64,000 nt of DNA from Fodinibacter sp963707895 (GCA_963707895.1 CAVPRS010000010.1:620001-684000); one strand, 5' to 3'; counted from the stretch's first letter, positions 44,442 to 55,411 are shown. The notes: generated from the sequence alone by a model not told the origin. Made by a program: numbers and translations.

Positions 44442-45290
44442 GTGGCAATCATCTCGTGCGCAGAGTGCAACTCCGACAACGACATCCACTTGGAGGGCAT
44501 GGGGCCCGACGGGTCCCGGATCCTGCGCTGCGGCGACTGCGGCCACACCTGGTCCCCCGTGGTGGTCAACCACGCACCCACCTTCACGCGCACCCCGTTC
44601 GAGATGGCCCAGGGCCGGTTCGCGAAGGCGGAGATGGTCGACCCGGCGCTCACCGGCCGCGTCAACCGGCTGAAGACCAAGTTCCTCAAGACCGCCACCG
44701 AGCCCGACCCGGCCATCGCCGAGTACTACGCACGGTGCCGCGAGCTGTTCACGGTCGAGGGTCTCGAGGCCTGCCGACCGCAGGACCTCAAGGACTTCGT
44801 GAGCACGCCCACGGGCGCCAACCCGGGCAACGTCTCGATGTTCAGCCGGGCGTGGAAGCGGCTCGGCGAGGACGTCGCCGCCGACCGCACCCGGGCCTCG
44901 ATCAGCTACCTCCTCCGCGGTCCGGATGACGTGCCGCTCGAGGACCGCCTGACCCACCTCATCGAGGACCAGGCCGCCACCGGGATGCCGGGGTTCAAGG
45001 AAGCGCTGCTCACGAAGGTGCTCTGCGTCGTCGAGCCCGAGCGGTTCCTGCCGATCCTCACCTACGGCACCGAGGAGACCGGCAAGCACGACCTGGCGCT
45101 CGCGCTGTACGGGCTGCACCTGCCCAAGGTCGACACGACCTCGATGCAGATCGGCCGGCTGGCGGTGTGGTCCAACGACCTGCTGCTCGAGCTCGCCGGT
45201 GACGGCTTCACCGGTCCGCAGCAGGTGGCCGAGTTCATCTGGTGGGCCCGCGAGCGCGTCGAGAAGCCCGCGCTGGCCTCCGTCCGCTAG
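44442..45290 (+). CDS. Zinc-ribbon protein of unknown function
   Basis: 282 residues from GTG 44442 (GGAAGGGA upstream). The N-terminus has a zinc ribbon, ISCAECNSDNDIHLEGMGPD to LRCGDCGHTWSP (CxxC-n-CxxC). The rest is a helical unknown domain with NRLKTKFLKTATEPDPAIAE, RELFTVEGLEACRPQDLKDF and MQIGRLAVWSNDLLLELAGD. No catalytic motif is recognisable. It is divergent from the NrtR-like regulator and shares its candidate operator region, so it could belong to the same NAD or ADP-ribose circuit. Confidence 0.7.
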   Translation: MAIISCAECNSDNDIHLEGMGPDGSRILRCGDCGHTWSPVVVNHAPTFTRTPFEMAQGRFAKAEMVDPALTGRVNRLKTKFLKTATEPDPAIAEYYARCRELFTVEGLEACRPQDLKDFVSTPTGANPGNVSMFSRAWKRLGEDVAADRTRASISYLLRGPDDVPLEDRLTHLIEDQAATGMPGFKEALLTKVLCVVEPERFLPILTYGTEETGKHDLALALYGLHLPKVDTTSMQIGRLAVWSNDLLLELAGDGFTGPQQVAEFIWWARERVEKPALASVR

Positions 45291-45438
45291 GCCGCTGCCG
45301 CACTGAGTTCGCCTCTGGCGCAGGGATGTCGGAGCGGTCCGACCCTCTGACCGAGGGCCATCTCCCATGCCCGCGCGCCGCCCAAGCGGAAGTCCTCCCT
45401 GCGCGCTCTCACTTCCGTGTGAGGTACGAGACACGTCG

Positions 45439-45469
45439 TTGACCCGGTAACTACTACGTGTAGTAGTAC
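45439..45469 (+). promoter_or_regulatory. Promoter with palindromic operator before the 45540 gene
   Basis: ACTACTAC (45450-45457) and GTAGTAGT (45460-45467) form a perfect 8+8 palindrome around GT, overlapping a -35-like TTGACC (45439-45444) and a -10-like TAGTAC (45464-45469), spacing 19. A repressor bound there would block RNA polymerase. The halves recall BlaI/MecI-type TACTAC/GTAGTA sites, but the spacing is two bases shorter. Confidence 0.6.
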
Positions 45470-45539
45470 GTTGGTTCTGCAAGCAACAACGACATGAGGG
45501 CCTTCCACCCAGAGGGCCCACGGAAGGAACAGAACCATC

Positions 45540-46127
45540 ATGCGCAGCTCATTCGACAAGCTCATCTCCTGGACCGGCATCGTCGTCGCCGTCGTCCTCC
45601 TCTTCGCCGGTGGCCTGCTCGTGTGGGCCTCCTCGTTCGCCACCAGCAACGTGCACGACCAGCTCAAGGCGCAGCAGATCACCATGCCCGCCGCTGCGGC
45701 ACTCACCACCCCGCAGATGAAGGCCCAGCTGAGCCAGTACGCCGGCCAGGACATGACCACCGGCGCACAGGCCAAGGCCTACGCCGACTACTACATCCAG
45801 GAGCACATGAACGCCCAGGCCGACGGCAAGACCTACTCGCAGATCTCCGGCGAGTACATCGCCGCCTCCAAGGCCGACCCGACGTCACAGGCCACCCAGG
45901 ACCTCGGCGCCCTGCGCCAGTCGCTCTTCATGGGAACCACGCTGCGCGGCATGCTGCTCAACGCCTACGCCTTCGCCACCCTGGGCACCATCGCGATGTG
46001 GGCCGCGATCGCCGCCTTCATCGGCTCCGCAGTGATGTTCGTCCTCGGCGCCCTCGGCATCCGCCACGCCCACGAGGTCGAGGGCATCGACGCCCCCGCC
46101 ATCGAGAGCATCCCGGCCACCGCGTGA
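45540..46127 (+). CDS. Small membrane protein of unknown function
   Basis: 195 residues. Signal-anchor WTGIVVAVVLLFAGGLLVWA near the N-terminus, a polar central region (QMKAQLSQYAGQDMTTGAQA and YADYYIQEHMNAQADGKTYS), then a second pair of hydrophobic segments, MLLNAYAFATLGTIAMWAAI and AFIGSAVMFVLGALGI. The central domain is extracytoplasmic. Conserved-looking actinobacterial hypothetical. GGAAGGAACAGAACCATC precedes ATG 45540. The palindrome upstream suggests tight regulation. Confidence 0.78.
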   Translation: MRSSFDKLISWTGIVVAVVLLFAGGLLVWASSFATSNVHDQLKAQQITMPAAAALTTPQMKAQLSQYAGQDMTTGAQAKAYADYYIQEHMNAQADGKTYSQISGEYIAASKADPTSQATQDLGALRQSLFMGTTLRGMLLNAYAFATLGTIAMWAAIAAFIGSAVMFVLGALGIRHAHEVEGIDAPAIESIPATA

Positions 46128-46438
46128 CGACACCCACCGTCTGACCCCGCGGCCCCTGCCCGCGGACCGTCAGATCACCGAGGCCCCGGTCGACACCAGT
46201 CGGCCGGGGCTTCGCCGTGCGCCCAGCCGTCCAGCCCGCCCTCGAGGGGCCATTCTCTCTGACCGGCTTTCCCAGTAGCGTGGGCGTCATCGTCACGACG
46301 CGCGCCGGCGGGCCTGCTCGAGGGCTCGACGCCGCGCCACACCCGGAGGGGCTCCGGGCCCCTGTTCCGGCACGTCGACACCGCGCGACCCGGTCGACGT
46401 CGCCGGCCGAGCACCACGCACCCGCGAGGCCAGACGCG
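46128..46438. other. Intergenic region of 311 bases before the giant operon
   Basis: Holds two terminator-like hairpins (46139-46174 and 46183-46210, listed next) and the upstream region of the 46439 gene. I do not see a convincing sigma-70 promoter. The sequence before the ATG is GC-rich and could also encode an alternative N-terminus. Confidence 0.4.
46139..46212 (+). terminator. Terminator hairpins after the membrane protein gene
   Basis: First stem: TCTGAC/GTCAGA flanking CCGCGG/CCGCGG at 46139-46174. Second stem: GCCCCGG (46183-46189) with CCGGGGC (46204-46210), followed by TTCG. They separate the membrane gene from the giant operon. Confidence 0.65.
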
Positions 46439-49400
46439 ATGACGAACCGCACCGTCCCCGGCCTTCCCGATGCCGGGAAGCTGCACCCCTACAACCACCG
46501 CGAGGGCGACGGCGACATCGTGGTCGACGTCATCCGGCCGGGTGACCTGGTCGCGATCACGGTGACCGTGCGCGGGGCGACCCTCCAGCCCCCACCGGTC
46601 CCGGATGCCGCGGACGCCCACTCCGTGCTGGTCGCCGGCCCGAACGCCGTGCTCCTCGTCGACTTCCCCTTCCAGCACGCGCACGAGGAGGCCTCCTACG
46701 AGGCCAGCGGTGCCGCGCGGCCCGACCCGCTGCACCCGGACAAGCCGGCGCCGCCGCCGCCGGGTCCACCCCCACCCCCGGTCGTCCTGGCCGCCCAACA
46801 GCCCGCCCGCTACCGGCCCGGACGGGGCAGCCGCCTGGTCTTCGCGCTCCCACCGGGCGGGACGATCGACTACACGACGGCCGGCATCCTGGGGGCCCTT
46901 CCCTGGCTCGACGCCGTGCTCCACCCGCGCGGTGAGACACCCGGTACCCGCCCGCCACGCTACGAGCTCCCGAACGGCCTGAAGCTAGACCTCGTGCCCG
47001 GACTCGAGGTGGCGCTCGGCAACGGGATGTTCGCGGTGCTGCGCGACAAGGGCGTGCTGATCACCACCCGCGCCAAGGCCGGGACTGCCGTGCCCGACGC
47101 CGGGTCGGTGTTCGGCATCGGCCGCCTGGCCGCCAACGACCGCCTCGTGGCCGACTTCATCCGCTCGCGCGGGGTCAGCGTCGGCCGCGGGGTCGACCGT
47201 GCGGCGCTCGGCGGCCGGGTCGGCGAGCTGCTCGACCCACGCATCCCCCCGATCATCGTGCGGCGCGGCACCTACAGCCGCAAGGCGACCCTCGACGAGA
47301 CGGCCATCGAGGCGCCCTTCCGCCTGCAGATCTCCCCCACCAGCGAGGGGCACTGGGTGCACGCCGCGCAGACCGTCGCTGCGGATGACGCACCCGGCCA
47401 CGTCGAGCTGTGGCACACCCGGCTCGACACCGGCGAGCGCACCGAGAAGGACCTGCTCTGGCCCACCGAGCCCGCGGACGACGAGACGCGGGTCGTGCGC
47501 GCCGTGTGGACCCGAGACCGTGACGACCTGCCCACCGCCGACTGGCGTGACCCGTTCGTCGACCAGTCCCCCAAAGCGCTCCGCCCGGACGAGGTGAAGA
47601 CGCCTGAACCCGATGCCGACCCGTTCCTCGGCTCGCTCGACCGGGCCGACCGCCACCGCATCGTCCGGCAGACCGCCGAGGTCTGGCCCGGCAAGGGCTC
47701 CGCGCGCCTCGAGCCCGCGCCGGTGGGCGCCGAGCGGCTCTGGCTGACCTCGCTCGGCGCGTGGCTCGAGCTGCACGGACAGTGGAACACCAAGCCCTAC
47801 TCGGAGGCGCTCATCGCGTCGGTCCTCGCCTGGGACCACATCGCCACGGGTGGGCGCGACCAGTTCGTGCGCGTGGTGTACCCCGGCTACCTCTATCCGC
47901 TCGGCCAGCCGACGGTGCGCGTCAAGATCACCGAGCGCAGCATCCGCCCCACGACGAACCCGACCGCAGGCCTGTTCCAGCGGCAGTTCCTCGTCGTCAT
48001 CGACCCGGTGCGCACCCACGCGATCCCGGGCTTCCACCTCACCCGCACCGAGGTGCGCCCGCTCGTCACGCCGAGCCTCGACCCGCCCGGCGACGACGTG
48101 CTGCCCGGCCTCGGCTCCGACAAGGCGTTCTGGCCGCGAGTAGGCGGAAAGGCCTTCTCGTTCCGCGTCAGCACCATCGACCGCGACGGCCGCCCGGGCA
48201 GCTTCGACGCGCCCCTGGTCTGGGTCGCCGAGCACGTCGGCCTGGCCTCAGACCTCGCCGCGCTCGACAAGGGCTACTCGGAGGACTCGCGACGGGTCAT
48301 CGACCTCGGCGGGCAGACCGTCGCGTTCGTGACCAAGGAGGATGCCGGTGACGCCCGGCTGGAGACCCAGTCGGTCCGCCTGCTCGGCAAGGCCGCCCAG
48401 GGGCGCAGCACCCCACGGCTCTCGACCGCGGACGTCGTCCTCCCGGCCGCGCAGGCGATCGCCGGTACCGGCGCCACCCGGATCACCTACTACGCGCCCT
48501 ACCGCAAGGGCGGGTTCACCGGGAGCAACTCGGGCCGGGTGTGGGCAGCGACCGTCACCGGCGAGATCAGCGCCGACCCCGACTACTCGGCCGACCTCAT
48601 CACAAGCGGCCCCCTGCCTGCCCAGGACGTGGCGAAGGCCCTGCCCCGCATCGGCTTCGGCGGTGAACCGGGTGACGCGGGCTCGGACAAGGCCGGCGGC
48701 TTCGTGCAGCCCAGCCTGACCGTGGCAGGACTGTCGCTGCGGCAGGGCCCGGTCGGCGACCTGGCGACGGTCGCCACCGGCAGCTTCGACCCGGCTGCCT
48801 TCCTCGGCGACGCGCTACCCAAGCTCTTCGGCCTCGTCGAGCTCAAGGACCTCCTGCCCACCGGCGCGCTCGACGAGGCGCCGTCCCTCATCACCGACGC
48901 CCTCGACACCCTCAGCGCCATCGAGAAGGAGGTGCAGCGCGCGGTCGCCATCGCGACGGATGCCGTGGCGCAGGCCCAGCGCGTGCTCGACAAGGTGCAG
49001 GGCACGGCCGGCGACGCCCAGGCCGCCGCGCAGGCGCTGCTCGACGACGCCGAGGACCTCGCCCAGGCCTACGTCGACCTCGTCGCCGCGCTGCCGGGGG
49101 TCGTCTCGGCCCTCGCCGGGCTGGACGAGGCGGCGGTGACCGCCGCGCTGGTGACCGCGCCCAACGGGCTCATCCCCCGGCTGACGACGGCTGCTGCCGC
49201 CACCCGAGCCCTCTCGCGACCGCCGATGCCGTTGTTCTCCCGCACCCGGCTGGACCAGGTCGCGAGCGCGCTCGAGCGCTTCGCGGCATCCACCGCCCTG
49301 GCCGCGGACGTCGTCGGCTTCCTGCGTGGCCTCGAGCTCGCCAAGAAGGAGATCACCTTCCGCTACGAGTGGACCCCGACGATGCGCTCGTGGCCGAGCG

Positions 49401-50362
49401 AGGCGTCGCCGCTGATCCACCTCGAGAAGGACTCCCTGGTCCTCGCCGTCCACGGCACGCTGCGGGCGTCCGGGCCCCCGTCGGTCGAGGTTCTGGCCGA
49501 GCTGCGCAACTTCCAGCTGAACCTGTTCTCCAAGGACCCGCTCATCCAGATCCCGTTCGAGCGGCTGTCGTTCAAGGCCGGCTCGTCGGGCAAGGCCGAG
49601 GTCGACGTCGTCATGGACGACATCGTCTTCGGCGGCTTCCTGTCCTTCATCGAGACGGTCAAGGAGCTCATCCCGCTCGACGGCTTCTCCGACCCGCCGA
49701 GCGTCGAGGTCACGCCGGCGGGGCTGACCGCGGGGTTCAGCCTCACCCTGCCCAACCTCGCCATCGGCGTGTTCAGCCTGTCGAACATGTCGCTCGGTGC
49801 CGACGTGAAGGTGCCGTTCCTCGGCGAGACGATCACCGTCGGCTTCAACTTCTGCACCCGCGAGCGGCCGTTCGTGCTCGCCGTGGTCTTCCTCGGCGGC
49901 GGTGGCTGGTTCCTGGTCCGCCTCTCCCCCAAGGGACTCGAGGTGCTCGAGCTCGGCCTCGAGGCCGGTGCCTACCTGGCGGTCGACTTCGGCGTCGCGT
50001 CGGGTTCGATCTCGGCCGCCATCGGCATCTACATCCGGCTCGAGGGCGAGAAGGGTTCGCTGACCGGCTACTTCCGCCTCCGCGGCGAGGTCGACGTGCT
50101 CGGTCTGATCTCGGCATCCATCGAGCTCTACATGGAGCTGGTCTACAGCTTCGACACCGGGAAGATGATCGGCCGGGCGCGGATCACCGTCGAGGTCGAG
50201 GTGCTCTGCTTCTCGGCGAGCGTGACGATCGAGGCCGAGCGGCAGTTCGCGGGGTCCAACGGTGACCCGAGCCTGCGTGACGTCGTCATGGAGGACGACG
50301 GGACCGCACCCGCCTGGGACGACTACCTGCTCGCCTTCGCCCCCGAGGAGGTGGCGGCATGA
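46439..50362 (+). CDS. Giant protein 1, uncharacterised (1307 aa)
   Basis: 1307 residues, uninterrupted. Order: N-terminal beta-rich region; poly-proline linker around residues 100-115 (KPAPPPPGPPPPPVV); a conserved-looking central region with VYPGYLYPLGQPTVRVKITE (residue ~480) and FQRQFLVVIDPVRTHAIPGF (~512); an Ala-rich helical, possibly coiled-coil stretch (~817-905, KEVQRAVAIATDAVAQAQRV); then a beta-rich C-terminal domain (~970-1290) with alternating hydrophobic strands (SLTLPNLAIGVFSLSNMSLG, FVLAVVFLGGGGWFLVRLSP). No signal peptide, membrane helix or catalytic motif is evident. ATG 46439 agrees with the coherent N-terminus; its TGA overlaps the next gene by four bases. I recall similar giant proteins in other bacteria but know no function. 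Confidence 0.75.
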   Translation: MTNRTVPGLPDAGKLHPYNHREGDGDIVVDVIRPGDLVAITVTVRGATLQPPPVPDAADAHSVLVAGPNAVLLVDFPFQHAHEEASYEASGAARPDPLHPDKPAPPPPGPPPPPVVLAAQQPARYRPGRGSRLVFALPPGGTIDYTTAGILGALPWLDAVLHPRGETPGTRPPRYELPNGLKLDLVPGLEVALGNGMFAVLRDKGVLITTRAKAGTAVPDAGSVFGIGRLAANDRLVADFIRSRGVSVGRGVDRAALGGRVGELLDPRIPPIIVRRGTYSRKATLDETAIEAPFRLQISPTSEGHWVHAAQTVAADDAPGHVELWHTRLDTGERTEKDLLWPTEPADDETRVVRAVWTRDRDDLPTADWRDPFVDQSPKALRPDEVKTPEPDADPFLGSLDRADRHRIVRQTAEVWPGKGSARLEPAPVGAERLWLTSLGAWLELHGQWNTKPYSEALIASVLAWDHIATGGRDQFVRVVYPGYLYPLGQPTVRVKITERSIRPTTNPTAGLFQRQFLVVIDPVRTHAIPGFHLTRTEVRPLVTPSLDPPGDDVLPGLGSDKAFWPRVGGKAFSFRVSTIDRDGRPGSFDAPLVWVAEHVGLASDLAALDKGYSEDSRRVIDLGGQTVAFVTKEDAGDARLETQSVRLLGKAAQGRSTPRLSTADVVLPAAQAIAGTGATRITYYAPYRKGGFTGSNSGRVWAATVTGEISADPDYSADLITSGPLPAQDVAKALPRIGFGGEPGDAGSDKAGGFVQPSLTVAGLSLRQGPVGDLATVATGSFDPAAFLGDALPKLFGLVELKDLLPTGALDEAPSLITDALDTLSAIEKEVQRAVAIATDAVAQAQRVLDKVQGTAGDAQAAAQALLDDAEDLAQAYVDLVAALPGVVSALAGLDEAAVTAALVTAPNGLIPRLTTAAAATRALSRPPMPLFSRTRLDQVASALERFAASTALAADVVGFLRGLELAKKEITFRYEWTPTMRSWPSEASPLIHLEKDSLVLAVHGTLRASGPPSVEVLAELRNFQLNLFSKDPLIQIPFERLSFKAGSSGKAEVDVVMDDIVFGGFLSFIETVKELIPLDGFSDPPSVEVTPAGLTAGFSLTLPNLAIGVFSLSNMSLGADVKVPFLGETITVGFNFCTRERPFVLAVVFLGGGGWFLVRLSPKGLEVLELGLEAGAYLAVDFGVASGSISAAIGIYIRLEGEKGSLTGYFRLRGEVDVLGLISASIELYMELVYSFDTGKMIGRARITVEVEVLCFSASVTIEAERQFAGSNGDPSLRDVVMEDDGTAPAWDDYLLAFAPEEVAA

Positions 50363-53300
50363 ACGCCGAGTGGTTCACCGCGATCGCGCTGCCGGTGTCG
50401 GTCGCCGAGGATGCCGACACGCACGTCACCGTGTTCATCGCGCCGACGCTTCGGCCCGACCACGACGGCGCGACGCTCGCCGAGTTCGAGCTGTTCCGCG
50501 ACTGGGGGGACGTGGTCGCCGGCGGCGTCGAGGTGACCCTCGTCGACCAGCTCGGCGAGTTCGCGGCCGACGTCGACCTCTCGGGCCACGACCAGGCGTT
50601 GTGGCGCAAGGCGTTCGGTCCGAACACACCGGTGCTCGCGAACCTCGTGCCCGAGTGGCAGCAGCGCGACTGGCGCACCTTCGCCGCCAAGGACTGCTCC
50701 GACATCGCCAAGGCCGTGCACCTTGCCACGGTCGCGGCCGACCCGGTGACCCCGGTCTCGCCGCTCGCCCACCCCCTCACCCAGGCCGTGCTCGGCGTGG
50801 CACAGCAGGCCGGCGCCCTGACCCTGGCGGAGGGACACGACCGCCGCCACCCGGTCCCGGTCTACGACGAGTCCCGACTGACCCGCTTCCTCGACGACTC
50901 GCTCAGGCGTGGGCGCGACGGTGCCTGGACGACTCCCGAGGCCCGACCGGGGTCGGCGGGCGCCGATGGCGCCGACCCCACCGGTTCGGTGCTCGACGCC
51001 CTCCGCCAGCTGCACCTGGCGCGCCGCTTCTACGAGCGACCCGAGAGCCAGGCCGCCGAGCAGAAGCTCAAGGACCCCCCGGACAAGGTGGTCCAGCTGC
51101 CCTCTCCCGAGCCGGAGTTCCACGAGCGGGTCGCGGCGGCCGGCGACCACCCGACGTTCCTGCGCCGGCTCGGCCTGTTGCTGCCGGTGCGCACCGACCC
51201 GGCCCGGCTTGCGGCGCAGCCGGTGGCTCGCGGCCGTCGTGCGCACCCGGGTGGCCGACGGTTCGTGCCGCTCGCCACGGCTGGCCGTGCACGCCCTGCG
51301 CGACGACTCCTTCGTCAGCGTCCCCAACCCCGACGACCCCGCCATCTGGGCCGACGGTGCACTCGCCCTCGGCGACGCCACCGTCTTCGACGTCGTCGAT
51401 GTCGACCCCGACGGCTCCGCGATCAAGGCCGAGCGCTTCCTCACCACGGTGCCGCGGCTCGCCATCGCCCAGCTGCAGAAGATGCCGGCGGATGCCGCGT
51501 CGCCCGCCATGCGCGCGAGCGGGCTCACGGTCACCCGGCGCCAGCAGGCCGGACGGGCTCTGACCCAGCTCGACCGGCAGCAGGGCTACCAGGGCGCGCT
51601 CGAGGTGGCGGCACCGCCGGCGGACCTGCCGCTGCTGCACACCCAGGACGTCACCCGCGGGGTGCGCGTCGAGGTGTGGGACTCGGTGACCAAGGTCTGG
51701 CACTCACTGCACTCGCGACGGTCGACGCTGCTCGTCAAGGGCGCGACGGTCTACACCGACGACCCCAACGACGGCTTCATCCAGGGCACGAGCGCCACCG
51801 AGACCCGCGAGGTGCCGGACAGCGCCATCCACGTCCACGAGGCGATGTTCGGCTGGGAGGGGTGGAGCCTGTCGGCCCCGCGTCCCGGGAAGCGGGTCCG
51901 ACCGGTGATCACCGACGCCCCCGGCGGCGGCAGCCAGATCGAGGAGAGGGCCGAGACGACACCCACGACCAAGCAGGGGAAAGAGAAGCCGCCGCACCCG
52001 TTCGTCTTCACCCACCGCTTCGCCGAGGGCACGCTCCCCCGGCTGCGCTTCGGCCGCGACTACTCGTTCCGGGCGTGGGCGGTCGACCTCGGCGGGAACG
52101 TCCGCACCCATCACGTGGGGCCGCGACCGCCCGCGCTCGAGGCCATCGCCGCGAACGCACTCGGGGTGTCGTCCCTCTCCGACCGCGCCCTGTCCCGGCG
52201 GCTCGCGAGCGCCAGTGCCCGTGACGTGCCCGCCCTGGCCTCCGCGTTCACCGCGGCTGCCGCGGCGGCACCGACCGCGGCGGAGGTCGAGGCCGCCCGC
52301 CTCGCCGACCTGGGGTTCGACGACCTCGACGACGCCGCGCCCGACAACGCCGGACGCTGCGGGCGCCGCGAACGCCGGGGCCGCCGCGAACGCCACGGGC
52401 GGGCCCCGCGCCACACCCGAGGTGTCGGTCGGGGCGGGTGAGCGCCTGCTCGAGGCGCTCACCCCCGACGACCTGCACACCATCGTGCTCGGCACCTCCC
52501 TCGGCCGCCCCGCCGCCGACGCGGTCAGCGCGGTGGATGCCGGTGAGCCGGCCCTGCGCGACCTCGGCGTGAGGGGTGCCGCAGCCCGGCGCGTCCTGGC
52601 CGAGCCGCCCGCGCCGCCCGACGGCATCCGGTCTCGTGCTGCCGCGGTCGGGGCGTCGTTCCGCGTGGCCGCGTCCAGGGGATCCGTCGTCCGGAGCCCG
52701 ATGCTCACCGACCTCGACACCGCGCGTGACCTCATCACCGGGCACCTCGCCGACCTGCTCGGCGGGCCGCGGGCGCTCGACCCGACCGGCCCGCTGGTCC
52801 GGCACGCCGCCGCCACGGTCACACCCCCGCGGCCGTTCCTGCGATGGGACCCCGTGCCGCCCCCGGTGGTCGTGCCCCTGACGGCGTTCACCGAGGGCGA
52901 GTCGCTGCGGGTCGTCGTGGTGCGCTCGGGCGTGACCCAGGACCCCGACACGCTCGAGGTGACCACCCAGGACCCGGCGACCTACGCGGCATCCGTCGCG
53001 GCGATCGCCCCGCTCTACGCCGAGGACGCCAAGCGGCACCTGGCGCCCCCGAAGACCAGCCAGGGGCAGGCCGAGCTGCACGGCGAGTTCGACGCCGGCA
53101 TCGACGAGGGCACCCCCGCGGCGCAGGCGGCGGATGCTGGCCTGGGCGCTGCGCGAGAGCGGCAGCTTCTACGACCGGACCGTGCCGCACCCCACCGACC
53201 CGGGCGGGGCACCATCGACGCAGCCCGGCATCCGACTGCTGCCCGAGCCGGTGGCCGGCGACCACTTCAACCCGAGCGACCCGAACCGTCCGCTGAAGGT

Positions 53301-55411
53301 GCTGCCTCCGGCCGCGCCGGGGACGCCCGACGAGCTCGTGCTCAACCCGGGCGACGCGCCCGCTCCCGGCCAGTACGTCGTGCACGGCAACCCGACCCTG
53401 GCCCTGCCCTACCTGCCCGACCCGCTGGCGGTCGGGGTGTCGCTGGCGTTCCTCGAGGCCGGCAGCGGGCGGCACGTCGCCTTCCCGTGGGGCGCCGAGC
53501 AGGTCACCGCTCGCTACCCCGGCACCTGGCCGGTGCGCGAGCCGTTCGTGCTCACCCTCGCCAATGGCGCACAGCTCGGCGCGAGCATCGAGGGGCGCGG
53601 CATCGGCATCCAGCTGCCTCCCGGCGACGTGCAGACGTTCCGGCTCGCGAGCTCGGTGCAGCGAAAGCGGTTGCCCTGGTTCGGTGTCTGGCGCAGCCTC
53701 GACGACGCTCTGACGTCGAACGACGACGTGCGAGAGGCGGCCGCCGACGGGTTGCTCTGGTCGCTCACCCCGGGCGAGGAGGTGCGGCTCGTGCACGCCG
53801 TGCCACGACCGGTGTCGGCGCCGCGACCCACGACCGTGAAGGTGCACCGCATCTACGGGTCGGTGCTCGCAGCGCTGATCGGCGGCGTGGAGGTGCACGG
53901 CCCGAGCACCGACAAGCTCACCACCACGCTCGCCTGGACCGACCTCGTCGACGACCTCACCCTGGAGGGACCGGTCGAGCGCACGAGCACGGCATCGGGC
54001 TTTGACGTCTCCGTGCGCCCGAGCGACCGCCTCGTGCCGCTGTGGGTCCTCGACCAGACCGTGCCGCTGCCCGGCTGGGAGGGCGTGGTGCTGCGCAGCA
54101 CCACGCACGCGTTGCCCGACACCAAGCACCACCGGGTGCGCTACCGGTTCCGCGCGTCGACCCGCTTCCGGGAGTACTTCGACCCCCGGCTGCTCGCGCC
54201 CGACCCGACGAACCCGGTCGACGACGGGCAGAGCGTGGTGAGCGAGGAGCTCGAGATCTCGGTGCCCTCGACGGTGCGGCCCGACGCCCCGAAGGTGCAC
54301 TCGGTGCTGCCGCTGTTCCGGTGGGACGAGACCGAGGAGCCCGAGCAGCCGTTCGGACGCCGTCGGGTACGTCGCCCCGGCCTGCGGATCTACCTCGATC
54401 GGCCGTGGAACTCGAGCGGCGACGACGAGCTGCTGGCCGTGCTGCTGGCCGTCGGCGGCGACGACAACCCGGTCTACCCGCTGCCCAAGGAGAACACGGC
54501 CGAGGGCTTCCCGTTCGCGAGCAAGTGGGGCAGCGACCCGATCTGGAACGCGCCCGGCGTCCTCGCCCGGGCGGTCACGCTCGCCGAGCTGGATGACGCG
54601 ATGTCGCTCACCGGCTTCGACGACCAGGTCGAGGCGGGTCGTCCCGTGGCGCCTCCCGCTGCTCTTCCGCTGCCGCTGGTCGGGACCGGGCTCGAGAACG
54701 CACCCGAGACCGTGCCGATCCTCGCGGTGGGCTACCGGCCTCAGTTCAGCACCGAGCGCCAGCTGTGGTTCGTCGACATCGCGTTCGACGCACGCGCCAC
54801 GTTCTGGCCGTTCGTGCGCCTTGCTGTTGCGCGCTACCAGCCGGAGTCGGTTGTCGGCGCCCACCTCTCCACACCGGTGCGGATCGACCAGGTGCAGCTC
54901 GCCCCCGAGCGCACGGCGTCGGTGGCCCGGACCGACGACACGCACGCACGCGTCGTGGTGAGTGGGTTGGCCGGGCACCGGGAGTCGGCGTCGCGCCAGT
55001 TCGCGGTGTCGGTGGCGGAGAACCGCCGGCTCGTCGCGCGGCTGCAGCGGTTCGACCCTGCGGTCGGCGGCGACCTCGCGTGGGTCAGCGTGGATGCCGT
55101 GCAGCTCGAGGTGCGTGGGTACGCCAGCCGTGCCGAGGACCTCGTGTGGGTCGGCGAGCTCGAGTCGGATGCCGTCATGGACGTTCGCACCCCCGTCGGC
55201 GGCACCGCCCCCGGTGGCCAGGTGGCGCAGGTGGGCGGCCGGCGGTGGGCCAGGTGCAGCCGGTGCGGCAGCTGCATCGACGTGGCGAGTGCGCGTGGAG
55301 GAGTGGGAGCGCTTCCCCGGCGACCGGCCGACCCGCGAGGAGATGGCCGAGTTCGGCGAGGCACCGGTCTGGGAGCAGCGCCTGGTCTACGCCGACGACA
55401 TCTACCTGTGA
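50359..55411 (+). pseudogene. Giant protein 2, uncharacterised, four frameshifts
   Basis: A reconstructed protein of about 1680 residues, coupled to giant protein 1 by an ATGA overlap. Coding segments: 50359 to ~51215, ~51215 to ~52350, ~52350 to ~53125, ~53125 to ~55270, and ~55270-55411. Each junction needs one extra base and protein sense resumes cleanly (WLAAVVRTRVADGS; DAAGAANAGAAANATGG; MLAWALRESGSFYDRTVPHP; RVRVEEWERFPGDRPTREEM). Notable blocks are YSFRAWAVDLGGN (fibronectin-like strand, position ~52060) and YLDRPWNSSGDDELLAVLL plus WPFVRLAVARYQPESVVGAH in the C-terminal third. No catalytic motif recognised. With intact neighbours, sequence errors are likelier than decay. Confidence 0.68.

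Noticed and set aside
52888..54978. A 696-residue minus-strand open frame.
   Set aside because: Opposite giant protein 2, whose plus-strand segments resume coherent sequence across each shift; the minus frame is Arg-rich and featureless.
46439..55411. Reading the giant operon as a prophage or complete contractile injection system.
   Set aside because: No sheath, tube, capsid, portal, integrase or lysis gene is present and the proteins carry none of their signatures.
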